From contig CAYTZM010000004.1 in the NCBI GenBank assembly GCA_964442655.1, positions 62,001 to 126,000 of the forward strand: DNA of 64,000 bases. Reading direction: 5' to 3'. The notes under the pieces were generated by a model. It had not been told where the DNA came from. It searched no databases and saw only the letters and a program-made list of their open reading frames with translations. Both the position numbers and the translations under genes were made by a program. This document shows positions 53,320-63,426 of the stretch, in pieces (within the stretch, counting starts at the first letter, position 1; each line of letters opens with the position of its first letter). This stretch comes from GCA-002727615 sp964442655 (lineage in GTDB: Bacteria > Pseudomonadota > Alphaproteobacteria > TMED109).

Positions 53320-53919
53320 TTAACTATTTTGTATTGCTCTTTCTAAAAATTCAATGCGATCTTGTCCCCAAAAAAGTTCATTATTATATATAAAAGTTGG
53401 AGAGCCCCATACATTATTTTTTAAGGCTTCTTCTGTATTTTTTAAATATTGATTATTAATTTCTGAAGAGTTTACTTCATCTAAAATTAAGTCAGAACTA
53501 ATATTATTTTGTTTACATATATTTTTTATTGTTTCATCGTTAGTTATATCTTTTTCATCAGCCCATACAGATTTCATAAATGTAAACGTAATGTCAAAAG
53601 GGTCCATATTTTTATTTTGCGCAATAATAATAATTTTATGAGAAATAGTAGGGTCAACTGGAAAATATTTAGGCTTAATGGAGTTAGGCATATTTAAAAA
53701 ATCACTCCATCTTTTTAATTCATTAAGTCTATTTATTTGAACTGGTAGTGGTCGATCTTTTACATTAAGAGTTCCATTAATAGAAAAAATTTTGGCTAAG
53801 TTACAAGGTTTCCAATTAATTTTTAAATTATATTTTTCTTGTATTGTTTTTATTCTGGGTGTTGCAAAATAAGCCCAAGGTGAGGAAGTAGCAAAATAAT
53901 AATCAAGAATTTTTGTCAT
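53320..53919 (-). CDS. 2-hydroxychromene-2-carboxylate isomerase family protein
   Basis: Thioredoxin/DsbA-fold protein of the HCCA isomerase (kappa GST-like) family, 199 aa. LDYYFATSSPWAYFATPRI contains the Ser in place of the DsbA cysteines. INWKPCNLAKIF, an FPVDPTISHKIII helix and a C-terminal GSPTFIYNNELFWGQDRIEFLERA match the family. It is likely glutathione-dependent and could act in aromatic compound breakdown, though no such pathway genes are nearby. Followed 18 bases upstream by a dehydrogenase gene on the same strand. Confidence 0.88.
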   Translation of the reverse strand: MTKILDYYFATSSPWAYFATPRIKTIQEKYNLKINWKPCNLAKIFSINGTLNVKDRPLPVQINRLNELKRWSDFLNMPNSIKPKYFPVDPTISHKIIIIAQNKNMDPFDITFTFMKSVWADEKDITNDETIKNICKQNNISSDLILDEVNSSEINNQYLKNTEEALKNNVWGSPTFIYNNELFWGQDRIEFLERAIQNS

Positions 53920-53937
53920 AGTTATTTCCCTTATTAA

Positions 53938-54954
53938 TTAGCTTTGTTTATTAAAATATTTTGTATTAACGCAATTAGCTGTTTTAGTACCTTCTAAATG
54001 ATCTAGACAAGTTTTTAAAGCTTTTTCTCTTAGAAATATTAGTCCAGTGGGGCTATAGAAAGCAGAATGAGGCGTAAATATAATTCGTGATTTTGCCCAA
54101 CCTTCATTGAGCCAGGCTTTTACTAAAGAATGGTTTTTGTTGGGAGGTTCATTAGGAAATACATCTAAACCTATGGCTTGAAGTTTATTATTTTTAAGTG
54201 CTGTATATGCATCATCTAGGTTTATTATTACACCTCTGGCTGTATTTACAATGGTTAAATTAGGTTTGCATATATTAAATATTTTAGCATCTATTAAGTT
54301 CTCAGTTTCTTTATTAGCTAAACAATGAATAGAGAGATAATCTATTTCAGAAATAAGTTCTTTTAAGTTATGGTATCTTTCAATATTGAGAGCTTTTTCT
54401 TGTCCATCTGGAATATAGGGATCATAAAATTTTACATTGAATCCAAAAGCTTTGGCTCTAAGTGCAAAAGCTGTGCCTATTCGGCCTAGACCTATAATTC
54501 CTATATTTTTATTTACTACTCTGTCTATTGTACTTACAGCGCCAAAGTTCCAATTTTTTTTAATGTTTGATTTAAGCATGTCATTATAGGTAGATATACC
54601 TCTTGCAAAATTCATTATCATTGCAATTGCGTGATCCGCTACTTCATATGTACCGTAGTCTGGCACATTGCTAACTATTATTCCTTTATTTCCAGAGTAT
54701 TTTATATCTATTAGATCATAACCCACGCCTAGTCTTGTTATAATTTTGCATGAAGTAAGTTTATCAATAGCATTTTTGTCTATTTTCATTTTTAGACCTG
54801 TAATTAATCCATCAGCATTTTTCCATATATCATTAGGTATTTCTTCTGAATTAGAAGCATTAAATTTAATTAGTTTGCATCTATTTTCAGCTATAGGTCT
54901 TTCATATAAAAAATCATCATTTGTCAAATTATCTGGATATAAAATTGAATACAT
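53938..54954 (-). CDS. D-2-hydroxyacid dehydrogenase (NAD-binding)
   Basis: Reversible reduction of a 2-oxoacid to a D-hydroxyacid. The 338-aa protein has the Rossmann motif GIIGLGRIGTAFALRAKAFG, the YDPYIP acidic residue after strand 2 favouring NAD, NTARGVIINLDDAY, the Glu in FPNEPP and the catalytic His in FTPHSAFYSP. It resembles CtBP-like or phosphoglycerate dehydrogenase-like members; the substrate is unknown. It is divergent from the amidase gene. Confidence 0.9.
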   Translation of the reverse strand: MYSILYPDNLTNDDFLYERPIAENRCKLIKFNASNSEEIPNDIWKNADGLITGLKMKIDKNAIDKLTSCKIITRLGVGYDLIDIKYSGNKGIIVSNVPDYGTYEVADHAIAMIMNFARGISTYNDMLKSNIKKNWNFGAVSTIDRVVNKNIGIIGLGRIGTAFALRAKAFGFNVKFYDPYIPDGQEKALNIERYHNLKELISEIDYLSIHCLANKETENLIDAKIFNICKPNLTIVNTARGVIINLDDAYTALKNNKLQAIGLDVFPNEPPNKNHSLVKAWLNEGWAKSRIIFTPHSAFYSPTGLIFLREKALKTCLDHLEGTKTANCVNTKYFNKQS

Positions 54955-55040
54955 TGTAACTCCTTGAAAATTTATTGGACAAAATACTATTTTTAATAAT
55001 ACTTTATCAGATTGGAATTATATCATAGGGAGAACTTGAT

Positions 55041-56456
55041 TTGGAAATAGAAATTTTTAAATTATCGGCATTTGAATTGTCTGAAGCTTATAAAGATAAG
55101 ACTTTATCTCCAGTAGAAGTGACGCAATCTATAATAAATAGAATAAATACTATAGATAAAGATATAAATGCCTTTGTTTTTATAGATGAAGAAAAAGCAT
55201 TAAAGCAAGCTAGAGATTCTGAGTCTAGATGGAATTCAAATTCACAAAAAAGCCCTATTGATGGTGTGCCAACAGCTATAAAAGATTTGTTATATACTAA
55301 AGGGTGGCCCACATTAAGAGGATCTAAAACTATAGACCCTAATAGGGAATGGAATGATGATGCCCCAGTTACTGCGAGATTAAAAGAAGCTGGTGTAGTT
55401 TTATTAGGAAAAACTACTACTCCTGAATTTGGACATAGAGGAACAACACAAAGCCCTTTAACGGGTATAACTAGAAATCCTTGGAATCTAGAATGCACTT
55501 CAGGAGGCTCTTCCGGGGGGTCTTCGTCATCGGTAGCTTCTGGAATGGGTCCTTTAGCTATAGGAACGGATGGAGGTGGAAGTGTAAGAATACCGTGTGC
55601 TTTTACTGGTTTATTTGGTATTAAACCAACTTTTGGTAAAATTCCAGCTTGGCCTTTATCTCCATTTGGAACAATAGCTAATATTGGCCCTATGACTAGA
55701 ACAGTTAAGGATGGTGCAATGCTTTTTGCACAAATCAGTAAACCGGATTGGCGAGATTGGCATGCAGATTCTTCAATGAGTAGTAATTTTATAAATAGAT
55801 TGGGGGAAGGTGTTAAGGGAAAAAAGATTGCATATTGCAAAGATTTTGGAATGAGCCAGACTTGGAATGAGAATCGTATAGAAAATGATGTAGCGATGAA
55901 TGTAGAAAATGCTACTAAGGTTTTAGAAGGTTTGGGTGCTAATATTGAAGAAATAAATATAACTTGGGCAAGTGACCCTACAAAGGCTTTTCATGTCTTA
56001 TGGACTTCCGGTGCTGCTTTTTTATCTAAAGATTTTACTAATGAAGAGAAAGACCTTTTGGACCCTGTATTTAGAAAATTTTGTGATGAAGGAGAAAAAC
56101 ATTCTTTGTTTACTAGATTGGAAGCAGAATCTTCTAGAGGAGCAAATGGAACAGTAATTAATGAATTATTCCAAAAATTTGATTTAATTGTAGGGCCTAC
56201 AATGCCAACAGTAGCTTTTAAGGCAGAGGATTTAGTGCCTGAGGGTTGGGGAGATGATGAGTTTAAATGGACGCCATTTACTTATCCTTTTAATATGACA
56301 TGTCATCCTGCAGCAACTGTAAATTGTGGCTTTTCTAAAGGGCTTCCAATTGGTTTTCAGATTATAGCTAAAAAAAATTGTGATGTTGATGCATTCATAT
56401 GTGCTTCTGCTTTGGAGGAGGCTCTTTCCTTAGTAAATAAATGGCCTTCTATATAA
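55041..56456 (+). CDS. Amidase signature family enzyme
   Basis: Hydrolyses an amide with a Ser-Ser-Lys triad. The 471-aa protein shows the catalytic Lys in GVPTAIKDLLYTKG, and GGSSGGSSSSVASGMGPLAI followed by GTDGGGSVRIPCAFTGLFGIKPTFG. The start is TTG 55041, with AGGGAG about 10 bases upstream. It lacks GatA context (no gatB/gatC adjacent), so it is probably a catabolic amidase. A long antisense frame across it is a shadow of its codon bias. Confidence 0.92.
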   Translation: MEIEIFKLSAFELSEAYKDKTLSPVEVTQSIINRINTIDKDINAFVFIDEEKALKQARDSESRWNSNSQKSPIDGVPTAIKDLLYTKGWPTLRGSKTIDPNREWNDDAPVTARLKEAGVVLLGKTTTPEFGHRGTTQSPLTGITRNPWNLECTSGGSSGGSSSSVASGMGPLAIGTDGGGSVRIPCAFTGLFGIKPTFGKIPAWPLSPFGTIANIGPMTRTVKDGAMLFAQISKPDWRDWHADSSMSSNFINRLGEGVKGKKIAYCKDFGMSQTWNENRIENDVAMNVENATKVLEGLGANIEEINITWASDPTKAFHVLWTSGAAFLSKDFTNEEKDLLDPVFRKFCDEGEKHSLFTRLEAESSRGANGTVINELFQKFDLIVGPTMPTVAFKAEDLVPEGWGDDEFKWTPFTYPFNMTCHPAATVNCGFSKGLPIGFQIIAKKNCDVDAFICASALEEALSLVNKWPSI

Positions 56457-56516
56457 ATAGTATTTTTGTTATTATATACTAAAAAGAATTTTAATTATTT
56501 ATATTGGAGATTATTA

Positions 56517-56840
56517 ATGATTGTAGAAATGAGAACTTATACTATTCAGCCGGGGACGACCCCAGAATATTTTAAAGTATATGAAACAATGGGAATGGAA
56601 GCACAAAAAGAAATTTTAGGGCATATGGTAGGGTATTATGCAACGGAAATAGGAGAGCTTAATCAAGTTGTTCATATGTGGGCATATGATAATTTAGAAA
56701 GTAGAACTGAAAGAAGAGTTAAATTAATGCAAGACTCAAGGTGGCAAAAAATGTTACCAGAATTAAGAAAGTTTATTGTATCACAAAAAACGCAAATACT
56801 TATTCCTGCGCCTTTTGTAAAGATTCCTAAAATAGATTAA
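56517..56840 (+). CDS. NIPSNAP family protein
   Basis: A 107-aa protein with a dimeric alpha-beta barrel, in the same superfamily as ABM proteins. It starts VEMRTYTIQPGTTPEYFKVYE and has GHMVGYYATEIGELNQVVHMWAYDNLESR, the NIPSNAP pattern. ATG 56517 is chosen because GGAG stands 7 bases upstream and the conserved N-terminus begins there; the open frame extends 17 codons further without conservation. Its place after the amidase suggests a catabolic accessory role. Convergent with apbE. Confidence 0.9.
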   Translation: MIVEMRTYTIQPGTTPEYFKVYETMGMEAQKEILGHMVGYYATEIGELNQVVHMWAYDNLESRTERRVKLMQDSRWQKMLPELRKFIVSQKTQILIPAPFVKIPKID

Positions 56841-56843
56841 AAT

Positions 56844-57839
56844 TTATATAGTAGTAATAATTCTTCTATTCCTATTATTGTCAAAAATTTCAAATCCTAT
56901 ATTTAGGTTTTGTGCTATTTTTGTTGATTTACTTTCTTCCATTATCAGAAAAGAAGTAGATAATGCATCAGCTTCTGTTGCAGTTTTAGCCGTAATAGTT
57001 ACTTGTAAATTTTTGTTAGAGCTTAAACCATTTTTAGGGTTAAAAATATGATGATGCTTTCCGGATGGACTAAAAGTAGTGCCTAATCCGGCTGAAGTTG
57101 CCACTGCCGCATTTTCAAATTCTATTTCTCCAATTCCATTGGTGTGCTCTGGATTAGAAAGTAGTAGTTTCCATTTTCTATTATCTGGATGGTTCCCTAT
57201 AGCTCTATATTCTCCTAATTGAACTAGCGTATTATTAATACCATTATTAATAAGTATTTCTGTTACTTTGTCTGTTATATATCCTTGAGCAATTCCATTA
57301 AAGGTAGAAGACATTCCTTTTTCTAAGTAATTTATTTTATTTTCGCTTATTTTTATATTTTCCCAATTAATTAATTGTAATACATTATTTATCTCTTTTT
57401 GTGTAGGTTCAGAGTTTTTAGATAAAAAAGATTTATTATATAAATTCCATAATGGCTGAACAGTTACATCAAAACATCCTTCTGTTAGTGCTGAATAATT
57501 TTTAGATAAATTAAATAAATTTAATAATTCTATGTCAGGATTATAAAGTTCACCATTTTTATTCAATAGGGATAATTGAGAGTTATTTTTGTATAATGAA
57601 AATAAATTTTCTAAATCAGATATTTTTTTAACACTATTATTTAAAATATTTTGTGCTTCAAATTTATCATGATGGTATAATGTTATTTCTGAAGGAGCGC
57701 CTAGTGCAATTCCTTGCCATGTAACTTTATGCATAGGTTTATTATTTTTATTTATTAATATTCCACCTATCATTGCTCCAATTGATGATAAGCCTAGAAT
57801 TTTTATAAATCTTCTTCTAGTAGTTTTATTAAATTTCAT
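56844..57839 (-). CDS. apbE: FAD:protein FMN transferase ApbE, Tat-exported
   Basis: Periplasmic flavinyltransferase that attaches FMN to Ser/Thr of target proteins. A twin-arginine signal (TTRRRFIKILGLSSIG) lies at the N-terminus. The core has SLYKNNSQLSLLNKNGELYN, FDVTVQPLW, MSSTFNGIAQGYITDKV and the FAD/Mg region ATSAGLGTTF with HHHIFNPKNG. The 331-aa length is standard. No obvious flavinylated target gene (rnf, nqr, nosR) lies within the window; the neighbouring RND pump gene starts after a 56-base gap. Confidence 0.93.
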   Translation of the reverse strand: MKFNKTTRRRFIKILGLSSIGAMIGGILINKNNKPMHKVTWQGIALGAPSEITLYHHDKFEAQNILNNSVKKISDLENLFSLYKNNSQLSLLNKNGELYNPDIELLNLFNLSKNYSALTEGCFDVTVQPLWNLYNKSFLSKNSEPTQKEINNVLQLINWENIKISENKINYLEKGMSSTFNGIAQGYITDKVTEILINNGINNTLVQLGEYRAIGNHPDNRKWKLLLSNPEHTNGIGEIEFENAAVATSAGLGTTFSPSGKHHHIFNPKNGLSSNKNLQVTITAKTATEADALSTSFLIMEESKSTKIAQNLNIGFEIFDNNRNRRIITTI

Positions 57840-57895
57840 TTCGTATCCTTTAGATATAGATTCATAATAATAATAATTTATATTTAATCAAATTA

Positions 57896-60800
57896 TTATT
57901 CAGCAGTTGCAACTTTTAAAATATTAGCTTTATGTGATTTTTCTTTTATAAATATTCTTAACATTGGAGGAACTATAGCTAATGTTAATATAGCTGAGAG
58001 GCATAAACCTCCTATAACTACCGAACCAAGTCCTCTATATAGCTCTGAGCCAGCACCTGGAAATACAACTAATGGCATCATTCCAAAAATACTAGTTAAG
58101 GTTGACATAAAAATTGGTCTTATTCTATTTCTTGTAGATTCTATTATTGCATCATTTATGTTTAGTTTATCTACTCTTATATGTTGCAGAGCTTGATGGA
58201 CCAGAAGTATGGCATTATTAACCACTATTCCGACTAAAATCACAAATCCTAGCATAGTTAACATATCCAAAGGTTGAAGAATATTTAAATTTAAAACCCA
58301 TAATCCTATTACCCCACCTGCGGCAGCTGGTGGTACTGATAGCATAATTACTAAAGGATAAATAAAGCTTTCGAAGAGTATAGCCATTAGAAGGTAAACC
58401 ATACATATTGCAACTATTAGATTTATGACCATTGCATTCCAGGTAGTAGTAAGTTCGTCAGCAGTTCCTGAAAGGTTTAAATATACTCCTGTAGGCAATC
58501 CTTTATTTTCTAAAGGTTTTATAACTTGTGCTTCAACCATTTCTATAGCTGTTTCAAGAGGGATTTTTTCTATTGGTTTGATTTGTAATGTTATAGTTCT
58601 ATCTCTTTCTACATGTCTAATTTCTGTAGGGCCCGAGGTAATGATTACATCAGCTATTGAGGAAATTGGTAAAATTTGACCAGTGGGAGTAACTACAGGA
58701 ATATTTTCAATACCTTGAGTTTCTTTAATTCCATTCTCTTTACCTCTTAAGGTAAGATCCATTCTTTTAGAGTCAACAGTGATTTCTGCTATTCTAAGGC
58801 CTGAATTAAAAGCATCTACACTTAGAGCCAAGGATTGTGCAGTAATATTATTATCCGCTAATTTTATTCTATTAGGAATTACTTGGATTTCAGGTGCTCC
58901 TAATACTAACCCAGGAATAGGGCGCATCTGATTTCCTTCATTTCTAGGAAAAACTTTACTTACTAATCCAGCAGCTTGTTGAGCAACATTAACTACTTTA
59001 TTTAAATCTGGTCCTCTAATATCTAAATTTATAGATCTTCCTCCTCCAAAACCTCTCTGAAATAAACTTGGTTGCGTGAAAAAACCAAATGTACCAGGTT
59101 CTCCAAATAGAGATCTTGTTAAAACGGGAATTAATTCTCTTACTCTGGTATCTTGGATTGCACTTGCTCCAAATAATGTTCTTCCTCCGGCACCTGCTAC
59201 AAAAAAATAATTTTTGATTTTAGGAGGTTTTCCTGCTTCAGGTTCAGGACCTGTTTCAGAAGCCCATAAATTTTTAACTCTAGTTTCAACTCTTTCTGCA
59301 ATTTCTGTTAAGGTAGCTAAATTATAGCCAGGAGGAGGCAACATAATGCCAAAAATTAAATTTCTGTTACCTTCTGGTAAATATTCAAGTTTAGGAAGCA
59401 TAGAATATGAAATGGATAAAGTACCTATTGCTACGGTTCCAGCAACTAATAGAGAAGCTATTCTTGATTTGGTAATTAATTTAACATAACCAATTATAAT
59501 TTTTACAAAGTTTCTTCCAATATTATCTATTATAAATATGTTAAATTTTTTATTTTTTACATCTGTTAATAACCATTTTGCTAAGGCCGGTAATACCGTA
59601 ATAGAAACTAATAGACTCATAGTTACAGCGACTGAAATTGCTACTGCTATATCTCTGAATAATTGTCCGGCCTCTAAATGCATAATTAAGATTGGAACAA
59701 ATACTAGTACTGTAGTTAAAGCAGAAACCATAACAGCTGTCCATACTTGTTGTGCTCCAATATAGGCAGATTCACTTGCATTTTTTCCATTTTCTTTATG
59801 CCTATATATATTTTCTAAAACTACAATTGCTGCATCCACAACCATGCCTACAGCAAATGCTATTCCAGCTAATGAAATTACATTTATAGATCTGCCTAAT
59901 GCGGCCATAGCAACAAAAGCTGCTACAACAGAAATAGGAATGGATAGTCCAATAATAACAGTTGCTCTCCAAGATCTTAAAAATAAAATAAGAATAAGGA
60001 TGGCTAAAGATCCTCCTATCCATATGTTTTGTCTAACAAGGTCTATTGCTGAATCTATGTATATTGTTTCATCATAAACTTGCTCTAATTTGAGGCCAAG
60101 GTTGGGTAAAGATTCTTCATTTAATTCTTTTACGGCAGCTCTTACTCCTCTCATTATTTCAATTACATTAGCACCAGATTGTCTAACTGCATTAATTGCA
60201 AGAGATGAACTTCCAAGAAATCTAATATTTGAAGTAGGTTCTTTATGAGTAAATTCTACTATAGCAATATCAGAAACAGTTACTCTGCCAAATCTACCAT
60301 CTTCATCATTTTCACTAATTAAAACTACATTTTTAACCTGCTCTGGTGTTTGGAATTCTCCTTCTGCTCTTACTATGTATCTTCTTTTTCCTTCTTCTAC
60401 ATCTCCTGCAGAAATTGATGCATTTGCTCTTTGTAAAGCTAAAGCAATTTCTGGAACAGTTAATCCATAATTAGCCATTTTTTCAGGGTCAATAGTTACT
60501 CTAAGTTCAGTTTCACTTCCACCGTAAACTCTAGTTCTTGCTATACCAGGGACTCTTTCTATTCTGTCTTGAATGACATTTTCAACTATATCTCCATAAG
60601 CGGCTATATCTGTTTCATTACCTTCTGTTTTAGTAAGAATAAACCAAGCTATTGCATTATCATCTAATCCTGCTGTATCTAGGCTAGGTTCTCCAGCGTC
60701 TTCAGGGTATCCTTCAATTTGATTAAGTCTATTTGAGACTAGTAATAAAGCTCTATCCATGTTTATATTAGTGTCAAATTCAATAGTAACTTCAGATCTC

Positions 60801-61060
60801 CCCTCTTGTGCTTTTGCAGATAGCCATTTTGCTCCTTCTATTCCTTTTAAAACTTCTTCTTGTCTGTTAACTATTTCTCTTTCTATTTCATATGGAGAAG
60901 CTCCATACCAGTAAGTAGATACAGTAATAACCGGTTTATTTACATCTGGAGCTAATTGAATAGGAATTCTATCTAAGGCAATAAACCCGAGCACTATAGT
61001 CATAAAAATTGCTGCGACTACAGCAGTTGGTCTTTCTATAGAAGCACGAATAATATTCAT
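57896..61060 (-). CDS. RND-type efflux pump, inner-membrane transporter
   Basis: Proton-driven exporter of the AcrB/HAE family, 1054 aa. IIRASIERPTAVVAAIFM begins TM1. ALLLVSNRLNQIEGYPEDAG and WLSAKAQEGRSEVTIEFD belong to the porter domain. The proton-relay Asp pair is in FAVGMVVDAAIVVLENIYRH (TM4), and GFVILVGIVVNNAILLVHQ matches TM10. The adaptor gene lies 2 bases upstream. No TolC-like outer membrane gene is in the window. The substrate class cannot be inferred. Confidence 0.95.
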   Translation of the reverse strand: MNIIRASIERPTAVVAAIFMTIVLGFIALDRIPIQLAPDVNKPVITVSTYWYGASPYEIEREIVNRQEEVLKGIEGAKWLSAKAQEGRSEVTIEFDTNINMDRALLLVSNRLNQIEGYPEDAGEPSLDTAGLDDNAIAWFILTKTEGNETDIAAYGDIVENVIQDRIERVPGIARTRVYGGSETELRVTIDPEKMANYGLTVPEIALALQRANASISAGDVEEGKRRYIVRAEGEFQTPEQVKNVVLISENDEDGRFGRVTVSDIAIVEFTHKEPTSNIRFLGSSSLAINAVRQSGANVIEIMRGVRAAVKELNEESLPNLGLKLEQVYDETIYIDSAIDLVRQNIWIGGSLAILILILFLRSWRATVIIGLSIPISVVAAFVAMAALGRSINVISLAGIAFAVGMVVDAAIVVLENIYRHKENGKNASESAYIGAQQVWTAVMVSALTTVLVFVPILIMHLEAGQLFRDIAVAISVAVTMSLLVSITVLPALAKWLLTDVKNKKFNIFIIDNIGRNFVKIIIGYVKLITKSRIASLLVAGTVAIGTLSISYSMLPKLEYLPEGNRNLIFGIMLPPPGYNLATLTEIAERVETRVKNLWASETGPEPEAGKPPKIKNYFFVAGAGGRTLFGASAIQDTRVRELIPVLTRSLFGEPGTFGFFTQPSLFQRGFGGGRSINLDIRGPDLNKVVNVAQQAAGLVSKVFPRNEGNQMRPIPGLVLGAPEIQVIPNRIKLADNNITAQSLALSVDAFNSGLRIAEITVDSKRMDLTLRGKENGIKETQGIENIPVVTPTGQILPISSIADVIITSGPTEIRHVERDRTITLQIKPIEKIPLETAIEMVEAQVIKPLENKGLPTGVYLNLSGTADELTTTWNAMVINLIVAICMVYLLMAILFESFIYPLVIMLSVPPAAAGGVIGLWVLNLNILQPLDMLTMLGFVILVGIVVNNAILLVHQALQHIRVDKLNINDAIIESTRNRIRPIFMSTLTSIFGMMPLVVFPGAGSELYRGLGSVVIGGLCLSAILTLAIVPPMLRIFIKEKSHKANILKVATAE

Positions 61061-61062
61061 AG

Positions 61063-62199
61063 TTAGCTTTTACTTTCGTTTTTTGTTTTTTGAATAGGTT
61101 TAACTTTTTGTCCTGGTCTTAATCTTTCGTTGCCCTTAATTACTATTATGTCTCCTGCTTCTAAACCACCTAAAACTATAAACCTATCCCCAACTCCGTC
61201 TCCAAGTTTTACAGGTTTGATTTGAGCTTTGTCATCTTTTATTACATATACTAAAGACATTCCTTCTCTTTTAAGAATAGCATCTTTATGGACTGTTAGA
61301 GCTTCTAAACCAGGGCCTAATGGAATAGATATATTTACATTTTCTCCAACAAAAAGTTTTCTTTTTGTTGAATTATTATCAAAAGACAAATGAATCTTAA
61401 TAGTTCTAGTTTTAGAATTTTCTCTTACTCCTAAAGCCCTAACTTTAGAAGGTATGTATATATTATCAGTAGTAGAAATTTTTATTTCATCATTCTTTTT
61501 TAGAATTCTTGCTCTATTGGATGGCACGTCTGCCTGTATTTCTAAGAGTGTGTCACTTACTAGCTGAAACATAGAAAAACCTAATCCAACTGCTTCGCCT
61601 AATTCTACCATTTTTAATTCTATTATTCCGTCAAAAGATGCTGTTACAGTGGCCCTAGAAAGGTTCTGATTAGAAATATTTTCTTCTTGAATAGCTGATT
61701 TTAGTTTTGCTTTTGCTATTTCTTCTCTAGCTAACAATGCTATATTTTGATTTTCTAGTGTCTCTAATTTAGAGGCATTAAAAGCTGAGGAACTTTTTAA
61801 GTTTTCCATTCTTTGTAGTTCTAACATATTTATTTTGGTTGCGGCTTTTGCATTATTTAATACTGCATGTGCTGCATTAACATTTGCGGAAGCAATATTT
61901 GCTAACCATTTATGTCTTTTAATGTCTATTAAAGCTAAAACTTGAGATTTTTTTACTCTATCTCCTTCTTCAACAAATATTTTTTCTACTCTTCCCATAA
62001 CTGCAGCAGGAACTTTAGCTTCTCTTAATGACACTACTCTTCCAATTATTGGAATTGATTGGTCTAATGTCTGTAGTACTACTGGGTCAACTTCTACAGA
62101 TGCGGCTCCTTGGGAAAATGCTGAGTTGTTAAAACATAAGATACATACAAAGAAAATGCTTAAATAAGTTTTAATAAAAAAATTAATATATTTTATCAT
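61063..62199 (-). CDS. RND efflux pump periplasmic adaptor (membrane fusion protein)
   Basis: Links the RND transporter to an outer-membrane channel. The 378-aa protein has an N-terminal hydrophobic signal or anchor (residues 8-30) and a barrel-sandwich lipoyl half-motif PAAVMGRVEKIFVEEGDRVKK. A coiled-coil hairpin spans about residues 110-170 (LELQRMENLKSSSAFNASKL and following), and the second lipoyl half lies around ATVTASFDGIIELKMVELGE. It is translated just before the transporter. Confidence 0.93.
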   Translation of the reverse strand: MIKYINFFIKTYLSIFFVCILCFNNSAFSQGAASVEVDPVVLQTLDQSIPIIGRVVSLREAKVPAAVMGRVEKIFVEEGDRVKKSQVLALIDIKRHKWLANIASANVNAAHAVLNNAKAATKINMLELQRMENLKSSSAFNASKLETLENQNIALLAREEIAKAKLKSAIQEENISNQNLSRATVTASFDGIIELKMVELGEAVGLGFSMFQLVSDTLLEIQADVPSNRARILKKNDEIKISTTDNIYIPSKVRALGVRENSKTRTIKIHLSFDNNSTKRKLFVGENVNISIPLGPGLEALTVHKDAILKREGMSLVYVIKDDKAQIKPVKLGDGVGDRFIVLGGLEAGDIIVIKGNERLRPGQKVKPIQKTKNESKS

Positions 62200-62274
62200 A
62201 ATTTAATATCCAAATATTTTTCGTTACCCTTAACATAAAAATAATAATTTATAAATATAATGTTTGTTTAAATA

Positions 62275-62892
62275 TTAGTAATCAACTGGAATAGGATCTA
62301 TAGATCTCCATAAATACCATGTGGCCGCTGAACAATATGGATTCCATTTTATAGCTATTTTTTTAATTTCTTCATAGCTGGGGTCTTTTTTGTTTAAATA
62401 ATGAATTCCGACTGCTCTTCTTAATCCGAGGTCTCCTAAAGGCAGAATATTTGGTCTCAATAAACAAAACATTAAAAACATTTCTGCACTCCAAGGTCCA
62501 ATGCCGTTTAGTTTGCATAATTCTTGTATAACTAATTCATCATCCATTTTTTTCCATGATTTAATAGCATTTGGGTGCGTAGCAAAATATTGAGCTAAAT
62601 ACATAATGTATTCAGATTTTTTATAGGAAAGTCCACAGCTTTTTATTTCTTCAATATTTAATTTTAAAATATTTTTGTAGCTTACTGTTTTAACTTTGGA
62701 TTGAAATTTATTAAATATACTGGAGGCTGCTTTTACAGAAATTTGTTGTCCAATTATAGTTCTACATAATGCTATAAAAGGGTTTCCTCTAGATTGAAGA
62801 TATCCTTTATTATGTTTATTGATAATTTTTTTAAGAGTTTTATCATTTTTTGATAGATGCTTTATAGCATCATTCCACCAAGTTGCTTTCAT
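62275..62892 (-). CDS. DNA-3-methyladenine glycosylase II-like (AlkA/HhH-GPD)
   Basis: Base-excision repair glycosylase removing alkylated purines. The 205-aa HhH-GPD protein has FIALCRTIIGQQISVKAASSIF, the helix-hairpin-helix LNGIGPWSAEMFLMFCL and the catalytic Asp in LPLGDLGLRRAV (about residue 139). The C-terminus NPYCSAATWYLWRSI is typical of AlkA homologues lacking the extra N-terminal domain. It is preceded by a 76-base gap to the adaptor gene on the same strand and is divergent from the glyoxalase-like gene. Confidence 0.92.
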   Translation of the reverse strand: MKATWWNDAIKHLSKNDKTLKKIINKHNKGYLQSRGNPFIALCRTIIGQQISVKAASSIFNKFQSKVKTVSYKNILKLNIEEIKSCGLSYKKSEYIMYLAQYFATHPNAIKSWKKMDDELVIQELCKLNGIGPWSAEMFLMFCLLRPNILPLGDLGLRRAVGIHYLNKKDPSYEEIKKIAIKWNPYCSAATWYLWRSIDPIPVDY

Positions 62893-63009
62893 ATTTTCAT
62901 TTTCATAATAATTTATATAATTTAATTATAATAATACTAGTTAGGAAATATTTATATATATATATATAAATTATATTTGTTTTATTTAAATGTTTTTTGG
63001 AGGTAGAAA

Positions 63010-63408
63010 ATGGGTGAAGCTAATTTTAAATATTTACATACTATGATGAGAGTTATGGATTTAGATCGGTCAATAGATTTTTATACAAATTATTTTAATA
63101 TGAAGGTAATTAGAAAACAGGATTATCCCGGTGGAAAGTTTACTTTAGCATTTTTAGGTTATGGTGCAGAGGTTGATAATACAGTATTAGAATTAACTCA
63201 TAACTGGGATCAAAAAGATAAGTATGATCAAGGCAATGCTTGGGGTCATATAGCTATAGGAGTACAAGATATTTATAATTTATGTAAAAAACTTGAAAGT
63301 AATGGTGTAAATGTTACAAGACAACCTGGTCCAATGAAACATGGCACTACGGTTATAGCTTTTATCAATGATCCAGATGGTTATAGTATAGAATTAATAG
63401 AAAGATAA
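63010..63408 (+). CDS. Glyoxalase/lactoylglutathione lyase-like protein
   Basis: A 132-aa VOC-fold enzyme. The four expected metal ligands are present: His in FKYLHTMMRV, Glu in TVLELTHNW, His in WGHIAIGV and Glu in YSIELIER, matching glyoxalase I, which isomerises the methylglyoxal-glutathione adduct. gshA in this window supplies glutathione. GGAGG stands upstream of the ATG. A strong ribosome-binding site (AAGGAGG) for the next gene follows directly. Confidence 0.92.
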   Translation: MGEANFKYLHTMMRVMDLDRSIDFYTNYFNMKVIRKQDYPGGKFTLAFLGYGAEVDNTVLELTHNWDQKDKYDQGNAWGHIAIGVQDIYNLCKKLESNGVNVTRQPGPMKHGTTVIAFINDPDGYSIELIER

Positions 63409-63426
63409 AATTCTAAGGAGGTTAAA

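Noticed and set aside
55088..55840. 250-codon open frame antisense to the amidase gene
   Set aside because: It is fully contained in a strongly supported amidase gene, has no recognisable motif, and is a by-product of codon bias.
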